DNA of 9,805 nt. Source: Alphaproteobacteria bacterium UBA3760 (GTDB taxonomy: Bacteria; Pseudomonadota; Alphaproteobacteria; Rs-D84). Below the pieces are notes generated by a model. That model had not been told where the DNA came from, ran no database searches, and was given only the letters and a program-made list of their open reading frames with translations. A program made the position numbers and the translations under genes. This document shows, piece by piece, positions 5,555 through 9,805 of this stretch (position 1 is its first letter; every line of letters begins with the position of its first letter). The stretch spans positions 61,940 to 71,744 of the forward strand of contig DFGC01000012.1 in assembly GCA_002371155.1 (NCBI GenBank), in the 5' to 3' direction.

Positions 5555-5583
5555 AATGTATCATTTTATGTTATATATGTCAA
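5555..5583 (-). promoter_or_regulatory. acpP promoter
   Basis: TTGACA (5583-5578), exactly 17 bases, TACATT (5560-5555) on the minus strand. The leader is about 55-60 nt and contains a T8 run. Its -35 box is the mirror partner of the opposing TTGACA at 5611-5616. Confidence 0.75.
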
Positions 5584-5610
5584 GACTTTATAACCAACTA
5601 TAACAAAACC

Positions 5611-5637
5611 TTGACAAATACATTTTATTAGTATAAT
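5611..5637 (+). promoter_or_regulatory. Candidate antisense promoter into the integrase-like gene
   Basis: TTGACA (5611-5616), 15-base spacer, TATAAT (5632-5637) on the plus strand, overlapping the 3' end of the integrase-like gene. Both hexamers are perfect, but the spacer is short. No plus-strand gene follows, so any transcript would be antisense to 5638-6629. Confidence 0.35.
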
Positions 5638-6629
5638 CCATAACTTTCTAACAATTTATTCATATTTTCGCGCAAATCTTCGCGGTCCGCCGCCCATTTT
5701 AATTTGCGCATTAAAAATTTATACACATCGTCCATACGCAAATCTGGCATACCGGCACCGGCGACAACATTACGCCACGCGACACGCGGATCCGCCAGAT
5801 GATTTTTGCAACGTCCCATAAACACCCAATCACCATCTTGGGGAAAATTTTCCAGCAACACAACCGCCATATTTGATAACGGCCAATCACGCCACATATA
5901 ATGATTAAAATCCAATTCGTCCCATCGCATAGACAACACTTTATTTTTTGGCAAAAACGAATAGACCAACATCAAAAACGCACCACGCATGACATCTGAA
6001 TCCATCGCCCGAATCGCATCCATCAACCCCAAGAATTTTTCATCATTCAACGGACTGACCCGCCGTTTCTGTTGAATTTTTGGCAACATTGCAACAGGAT
6101 TTATTTTCGCATATCCTTGGTCAATGGCATACTTGAAAATACTGGCCAAAACCTCTTGCATACGGGCGGCGACCACGCGTCCCTGGATTTTGCCGATAAC
6201 ATTTTTAATATCATTTTCCGAAATATCCAAAATATTTTTTCCAAACAATTCCGACAAATGTAAATTCACCGCGCGCACCAATTTAACCTCGGAATCTTCA
6301 CTGCGGCGCACCTGATTTTTCAGATACATTTCCCACATTTCTTTGAAAGACAATTTTTTTCGGCGCGTTGGAATTTTTTTCATAGCATCATTCAAAACAT
6401 TTGCAACCATACTGCGCGCGGTTTCAATATCCATATTCGGATACGTACCAATAATAATGCGCCTGTCGCGTCCATGCACGCGTCGCCGCACAAAGAAAGT
6501 TTTTGCGCCACGCGATGTCACATACAAACGCAAGCGTGGCTCTGAAATATCTTGGACAACATCAAATCCACTTGCCGGTGTGGGCAAATTATCCAAAATA
6601 TACGGATTAAAGAAAAACTGATGCGCCAT
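5628..6629 (-). CDS. Tyrosine-recombinase-like protein lacking catalytic residues
   Basis: The 333-residue product has the layout of P4-type phage integrases. There is an N-terminal arm-binding DUF4102-like domain (about residues 15-72, with GAKTFFVRRRVHGRDRRIIIGTYP), a helical core-binding domain (about 95-180) and a C-terminal domain beginning near 194. The active site is degraded. Where the family has the first catalytic Arg (GLRRGE) the protein has SFLPKNK (224-230) before the retained VLSMRWDELD. The HxxR box is PDLR (295-298), with His replaced by Pro. No LGH box is seen, and only Tyr 330 or 333 at the extreme C-terminus could stand for the nucleophile. It probably binds DNA without recombining it. 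The reading frame is intact with a good RBS (AAGGA, 7 nt before ATG), so it is not an obvious pseudogene. It lies 16 nt after the 119-aa gene, likely in the lepA operon. The fold assignment is by eye. Confidence 0.8.
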   Translation of the reverse strand: MAHQFFFNPYILDNLPTPASGFDVVQDISEPRLRLYVTSRGAKTFFVRRRVHGRDRRIIIGTYPNMDIETARSMVANVLNDAMKKIPTRRKKLSFKEMWEMYLKNQVRRSEDSEVKLVRAVNLHLSELFGKNILDISENDIKNVIGKIQGRVVAARMQEVLASIFKYAIDQGYAKINPVAMLPKIQQKRRVSPLNDEKFLGLMDAIRAMDSDVMRGAFLMLVYSFLPKNKVLSMRWDELDFNHYMWRDWPLSNMAVVLLENFPQDGDWVFMGRCKNHLADPRVAWRNVVAGAGMPDLRMDDVYKFLMRKLKWAADREDLRENMNKLLESYGLY

Positions 6630-6645
6630 AATTTTTCCTTTTTAT

Positions 6646-7005
6646 TTATTTTGATTTGCCACAAATTTTTCGCCAAACCTTCTTTGCAATAAACTTTGCA
6701 ATACACAACTGAGTATTTTTTACGCGTTCATATTTTTTAACCGCCTTGATATATTCATTATTTGCATTTACAAAACGACAATCTTGATTACAACCCGAAC
6801 CATCCAAATAATAAGGGCATGTCAATGAAACATTTTCCGGCATACCGTTTACCATGGTTGGAACGACCTGGAAACACCCTTGTTTTTTCTCTACCAAATG
6901 TCCACGACCAATCATAGACGCATAACATTTCTTTACCTGTTTTTTCCAATAATATTTTTCACGACGAAAAAATTTATATTGTTTTATCAAAGTTCTAAAT
7001 ATCAT
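6646..7005 (-). CDS. Basic cysteine-containing protein, 119 aa, unknown function
   Basis: I do not recognise this family. The product is strongly basic and Lys-rich, with seven Cys (27, 44, 63, 72, 76, 101, 115). The cluster C63-x8-C72-x3-C76 in the segment TCPYYLDGSGCNQDCRF could bind a metal ion, but it fits no motif I can name. The N-terminus (MIFRTLIKQYKFFRREKYYW) is aromatic and basic and does not look like a signal peptide. A purine-rich stretch, AAAGGGGGCAGGG, stands just before the ATG. The gene sits 23 nt after lepA and 16 nt before the integrase-like gene, so the three are probably co-transcribed; a role together with the integrase-like protein is possible but unproved. Confidence 0.7.
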   Translation of the reverse strand: MIFRTLIKQYKFFRREKYYWKKQVKKCYASMIGRGHLVEKKQGCFQVVPTMVNGMPENVSLTCPYYLDGSGCNQDCRFVNANNEYIKAVKKYERVKNTQLCIAKFIAKKVWRKICGKSK

Positions 7006-7028
7006 ACCCTGCCCCCTTTCTCAGAAAT

Positions 7029-8822
7029 TTATTTTCCAACCTTTAATGCGTTGATAAATGCACTTTGCGGAATTTCCACATTACCAAATGTCCGCAGACG
7101 TTTTTTACCCTCTTTCTGTTTTTCCAACAATTTTCTTTTGCGCGTGATATCCCCGCCATAGCATTTTGCCGTCACATCCTTGCGATATGCCGCGATTGTT
7201 TCACGCGCGATAATTTTTCCACCGATTGCCGCCTGCAACGGTATTTTGAATTGGTGGCGTGGGATTAAATCTTTCAACTTTTCGACAATTTGCCGTCCAC
7301 GCGATTCCGCCGATGCCCGATGACACATAAATGATAACGGTTCTACATTTTCATCATTTACCAAAATCGAAACCTTGACCAAATCAGATTTTTCATAACC
7401 ACACACCGAATAATCGAACGATGCATATCCCGATGATATAGATTTCACCCGGTCATAAAAATCGAACACGACCTCGGCCAGGGGCAACCGATATGTCAAC
7501 ACCGCACGATTTCCAACATACGAAATATTATCTTGGACACCGCGTCGCGACGCGCACAATTCCATAATGCCCCCCATATATTTATCAGGCATCATAATCG
7601 TGGCCAAAACCCATGGTTCTTCGATATAATCGATACGGGTCACATCCACCATATCCGCAGGATTTTCCAAATCCATAACCGACCCATCGCGCAAATGCAA
7701 TTTATACAGCACACTGGGCACCGTATTTATCAGATTCAATCCAAATTCGCGACGCAAACGTTCACTGATAATTTCCATATGCAGCAACCCCAAAAATCCG
7801 CACCGCAATCCAAACCCCAGCGCACTTGATTTTTCAACTGTAAACACAAACGACGCATCATTTAATGCTAATTTTTCCGCCCCCTCGCGCAGGTTCGGAT
7901 AATCATCCGCCGCCATCGGAAAGAACGACGAAAACACCACCGGCACCGACGGTTTGAACCCAGGCAACGCCGCCCCGCCAAATTTAGAATCGACAATCGT
8001 ATCGCCAACCCGGCAATCATGAATTGTTTTCATCCCTGTAATAATAAATCCAATTTCGCCAGTATTTAACGCATCGACATCAACCATTTTCGGCGTAAAG
8101 AACCCAACCTTTTCAACCGTATATTCCGCGCCCGTCGCAACGAATCTGATTTTTTGTCCGCGCCGCAAACACCCGTCCACAACGCGCACCAACACAACAA
8201 CCCCCAAATAAGAATCATACCACGAATCGACCAACAACGCGCGCGTTGGCGCATTTTCATCACCATTTGGTGCGGGCAAATCATGCACAATTTTTTCCAG
8301 TAATTCCGGCACACCCTCGCCTGTTTTCCCAGAAACCGAGATTGCATCCGCCGCATCCAACCCAATTGCATCTTCGATTTGTTGGCGCGTTCCCGCAACA
8401 TCCGACGACGGCAAATCGATTTTATTCAACACCGGCAACATTTCCAGATTATTATCCAACGCCAAATACGCATTTGCCAATGTCTGCGCCTGGACCCCCT
8501 GGGTTGCATCGACCAAAATAATCGCGCCCTCGCACGCAGCCAACGACCGCGACACCTCGTAAGAAAAATCGACATGTCCGGGTGTATCCATCAAATTTAA
8601 TTGATATTCATGACCATCTTTGGCGCGATATTTCAACCGCACAGTTTGCGCCTTAATCGTAATTCCGCGTTCGCGTTCAATATCCATAGAATCCAAAACC
8701 TGGGCCTTCATTTCGCGTGATTGCAACCCGCCACAAAATTCAATCAATCGGTCAGAAAGAGTCGATTTACCATGGTCGATATGTGCGACAATAGAAAAAT
8801 TTCTAATAAACTTTTGGGACAT
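7029..8822 (-). CDS. lepA: Elongation factor 4 (LepA), ribosome-associated GTPase
   Basis: The 597-residue protein is the size of LepA/EF4, a translational GTPase that binds the ribosome and affects initiation or back-translocation under stress. The G motifs are all present: AHIDHGKST (13-21), RGITIK (52-57), DTPGH (79-83) and NKID (133-136). The LepA-specific C-terminal region is complete, with AKCYGGDITRKRKLLEKQKEGKKR and the final FGNVEIPQSAFINALK. The start MSQKFIRNFSIVAHIDHGKS matches the family and has AAGG/TGGA upstream. It is the first gene of a probable operon with the two unknown genes downstream. Confidence 0.98.
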   Translation of the reverse strand: MSQKFIRNFSIVAHIDHGKSTLSDRLIEFCGGLQSREMKAQVLDSMDIERERGITIKAQTVRLKYRAKDGHEYQLNLMDTPGHVDFSYEVSRSLAACEGAIILVDATQGVQAQTLANAYLALDNNLEMLPVLNKIDLPSSDVAGTRQQIEDAIGLDAADAISVSGKTGEGVPELLEKIVHDLPAPNGDENAPTRALLVDSWYDSYLGVVVLVRVVDGCLRRGQKIRFVATGAEYTVEKVGFFTPKMVDVDALNTGEIGFIITGMKTIHDCRVGDTIVDSKFGGAALPGFKPSVPVVFSSFFPMAADDYPNLREGAEKLALNDASFVFTVEKSSALGFGLRCGFLGLLHMEIISERLRREFGLNLINTVPSVLYKLHLRDGSVMDLENPADMVDVTRIDYIEEPWVLATIMMPDKYMGGIMELCASRRGVQDNISYVGNRAVLTYRLPLAEVVFDFYDRVKSISSGYASFDYSVCGYEKSDLVKVSILVNDENVEPLSFMCHRASAESRGRQIVEKLKDLIPRHQFKIPLQAAIGGKIIARETIAAYRKDVTAKCYGGDITRKRKLLEKQKEGKKRLRTFGNVEIPQSAFINALKVGK

Positions 8823-8846
8823 AAAATTCCATTACCTTATGCGGCA

Positions 8847-8875
8847 ATGATACACCGGTATATAATAAATTTCAA
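8847..8875 (-). promoter_or_regulatory. Probable lepA promoter
   Basis: TTGAAA (8875-8870), 17-base spacer, TATCAT (8852-8847) on the minus strand, about 20 nt before the ATG at 8822. The leader is very short but leaves room for the RBS. Confidence 0.6.
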
Positions 8876-8928
8876 CCACAAATTTCCCAATTTTATTCCT
8901 TTCATCATCCCGCCTAAATTCCTCCCCA

Positions 8929-8965
8929 ATCGGGCCCCGCGAAATTGCAAAATTTCGTGGGTGAT
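8929..8965 (-). repeat. Palindromic element type D, copy 2
   Basis: Read on the minus strand it has the same boxes as 1-39, ATCACCCAC and GCGGGGCCCGAT, but the core is GAAATT-TTGC-AATTTC instead of AAACGC-ATCC-GCGTTT. It is flipped relative to the neighbouring type B element when compared with the left end of the window. Confidence 0.75.
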
Positions 8966-8972
8966 ACCTGGA

Positions 8973-9060
8973 GAGGGGAATATGACTGCTTTTACAACCC
9001 CACCCTTGCGGCGGGGTCGCAGAGCGCAAACATTTGTTTAGCGCGATGCGGGGGCGGGTA
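8973..9060 (+). repeat. Palindromic element type B, copy 2
   Basis: The first 47 bases match 41-87 with three differences. The variable stem is GCA/TGC, a GA/GA internal loop (9022-9023 and 9045-9046), GCGC/GCGC, one bulged A, AAACA/TGTTT and a TT loop. The fold is that of copy 1, with almost no shared stem sequence. The closing box GGGGCGGGTA (9051-9060) is conserved. It ends 14 nt from the stop of the membrane-protein gene. Confidence 0.75.
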
Positions 9061-9074
9061 AACAAAACACCCCC

Positions 9075-9647
9075 CTACATCACAAACATCAGCAAAATTC
9101 CCGCCCCCGCAATCAACACCGCCGCCGCCGTCAACGGCCAAAAATATTTTTTCACAATGGCATTCGCCTGACTTTGGAACCGCCACAGCAAAAATCCAAC
9201 GATTGCGAATCGGCCTGTGCGGAAAATCGCCGACATTCCCAAAAACAGCCATGCCGAAAACCCCATAAACCCGGCGCAAATCGCCATCAATTTATACGGC
9301 ACCGGTGTCACCGCCGTCATTAAAATAATCAGCACCCCATATTTAACGAACATTTGTTGTGCCAATTGGAACTGTTCCATTGTGGCGAAATTTTCAATCA
9401 ACCACACACCCACCGAATCGAACAGCCACAGTCCAATCATATATGCTATTGCGCCCCCAACCAATGACCCCAGTGCCGCCGCAACCACCGTTGGCACCGC
9501 GCGCCGGCGATTTGCAACGATTGGCGGGGTCATAAAAACCTCGGGCGGGACGAACAAGAAAATCGATTCGGCAACCGTCATCACGAACACAAAGAACGAA
9601 TACATGCGTGTATCGGCCTTGGCCAACATAAATTCACCTAATTTCAT
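9075..9647 (-). CDS. DedA/VTT-family inner-membrane protein, YqaA-like
   Basis: The 190-residue protein is hydrophobic, with four or five membrane segments and features of the VTT (SNARE-associated/DedA) family: an acidic site followed by Pro residues in the first hairpin (ESIFLFVPPEVFMTPP), a Gly-rich segment (ALGSLVGGAIAYMIG), the TPVPYKLMAICAGF segment typical of the YqaA group, and a conserved Arg (FRTGRF). DedA-type proteins act in membrane homeostasis, and some members are linked to lipid carrier recycling; the substrate of this one is unknown. ATG at 9647 is chosen because AGAGG lies six bases upstream; an in-frame TTG at 9653 abuts that RBS. No nearby gene suggests a partner. Confidence 0.85.
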   Translation of the reverse strand: MKLGEFMLAKADTRMYSFFVFVMTVAESIFLFVPPEVFMTPPIVANRRRAVPTVVAAALGSLVGGAIAYMIGLWLFDSVGVWLIENFATMEQFQLAQQMFVKYGVLIILMTAVTPVPYKLMAICAGFMGFSAWLFLGMSAIFRTGRFAIVGFLLWRFQSQANAIVKKYFWPLTAAAVLIAGAGILLMFVM

Positions 9648-9676
9648 AATCAACCTCTATTTATTCCTCCCCTATT

Positions 9677-9713
9677 CCTCCCCATCGGGGAGGGGGACCC
9701 GCAGGGTGGAGGG
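9677..9713 (+). repeat. Palindromic element type C, copy 2
   Basis: CCTCCCC-ATC-GGGGAGG (9677-9693) is a perfect hairpin. It overlaps the constant boxes GGGGAGGGGGACC and GGTGGAGGG shared with 140-170. The inner hairpin is ACCC-GCA-GGGT (9697-9707), shorter than and different from copy 1. It lies upstream of the YqaA-like gene; no promoter stands out for that gene. Confidence 0.65.
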
Positions 9714-9735
9714 GGTATTCCGCACCATGGATATT

Positions 9736-9800
9736 CCCCGTCTTTTACCGCACCCGCGGAAAAGAAGGGGTGGATTGTGAGCAAAGCGAACAAGACGGGG
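9736..9800. repeat. Composite palindrome with two alternative folds
   Basis: CCCCGTCTT (9736-9744) is perfectly complementary to AAGACGGGG (9792-9800). The left arm can instead pair locally: CCCC, TCTTTT and CCGC with GCGG, AAAAGA and GGGG (to 9770) around ACCC. Inside lies TTGT-GA-GC-AAA-GC-GA-ACAA (9775-9793), another stem with a GA/GA internal loop. The element may continue past the window. Confidence 0.5.
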
Positions 9801-9805
9801 CAGTT

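Noticed and set aside
6880..7161. Plus-strand frame across the start of the 119-aa gene and the end of lepA
   Set aside because: Antisense to two supported genes, with no promoter or RBS.
8066..8401. Alternative-frame protein inside lepA
   Set aside because: Entirely nested in the conserved lepA frame with no signals of its own.

Overview
The window reads as a stretch of an AT-rich alphaproteobacterial chromosome. This is inferred from the fatty-acid locus (acpP-fabF with mltG close downstream, an order typical of Alphaproteobacteria), a Gram-negative envelope gene set (signal-peptide beta-barrel protein, MltG), a tRNA with encoded CCA, and short intergenic regions with near-consensus sigma-70 promoters and purine-rich ribosome binding sites (AAGGA type). 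The lineage looks like an uncultured, perhaps host-associated one, but the window holds no rRNA or marker that fixes it. Almost every gene is on the minus strand; the clear exception is a 57-codon gene at 3365-3538.

Layout from left to right: (i) 1-720, no gene, a GC-rich nest of palindromic repeats that includes a 114-bp direct duplication; (ii) 721-1515, an outer-membrane beta-barrel protein with its own terminator, promoter and structured leader; (iii) 1760-3222, mltG and a NUDT15-like Nudix hydrolase, each preceded by a promoter sharing an 18-nt identical block; (iv) 3304-3579, a complete plus-strand mini-transcription unit (consensus promoter, strong RBS, 57-aa protein with a faint resemblance to the first half of the IF3 C-terminal domain, terminator); (v) 3579-3841, a 19-bp copy of the end of tRNA-Pro, palindromic debris, a terminator and tRNA-Pro(CGG); (vi) 3885-5490, fabF and acpP, separated by a terminator hairpin; (vii) 5628-8822, lepA, a cysteine-containing 119-aa protein and a tyrosine-recombinase-like protein that has lost recognisable catalytic residues, probably one operon; (viii) 8823-9074, the lepA promoter and a second set of the palindromic repeats; (ix) 9075-9647, a DedA/VTT-type membrane protein of the YqaA group; (x) 9648-9805, more palindromic repeats.

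The genes cover core functions: fatty-acid chain elongation (ACP and KAS II), septal peptidoglycan strand cutting (MltG), translation (EF4 and tRNA-Pro) and envelope biogenesis. The less ordinary material is the repeats. At least three element types keep constant outer boxes while carrying different, self-complementary cores, and several hairpins share a GA/GA internal-loop signature. The second unusual set is the insertion of tRNA-Pro, the mini-gene and the Nudix gene between fabF and mltG, next to a duplicated tRNA end. The third is the catalytically degenerate integrase in a housekeeping operon, faced by a possible antisense promoter.
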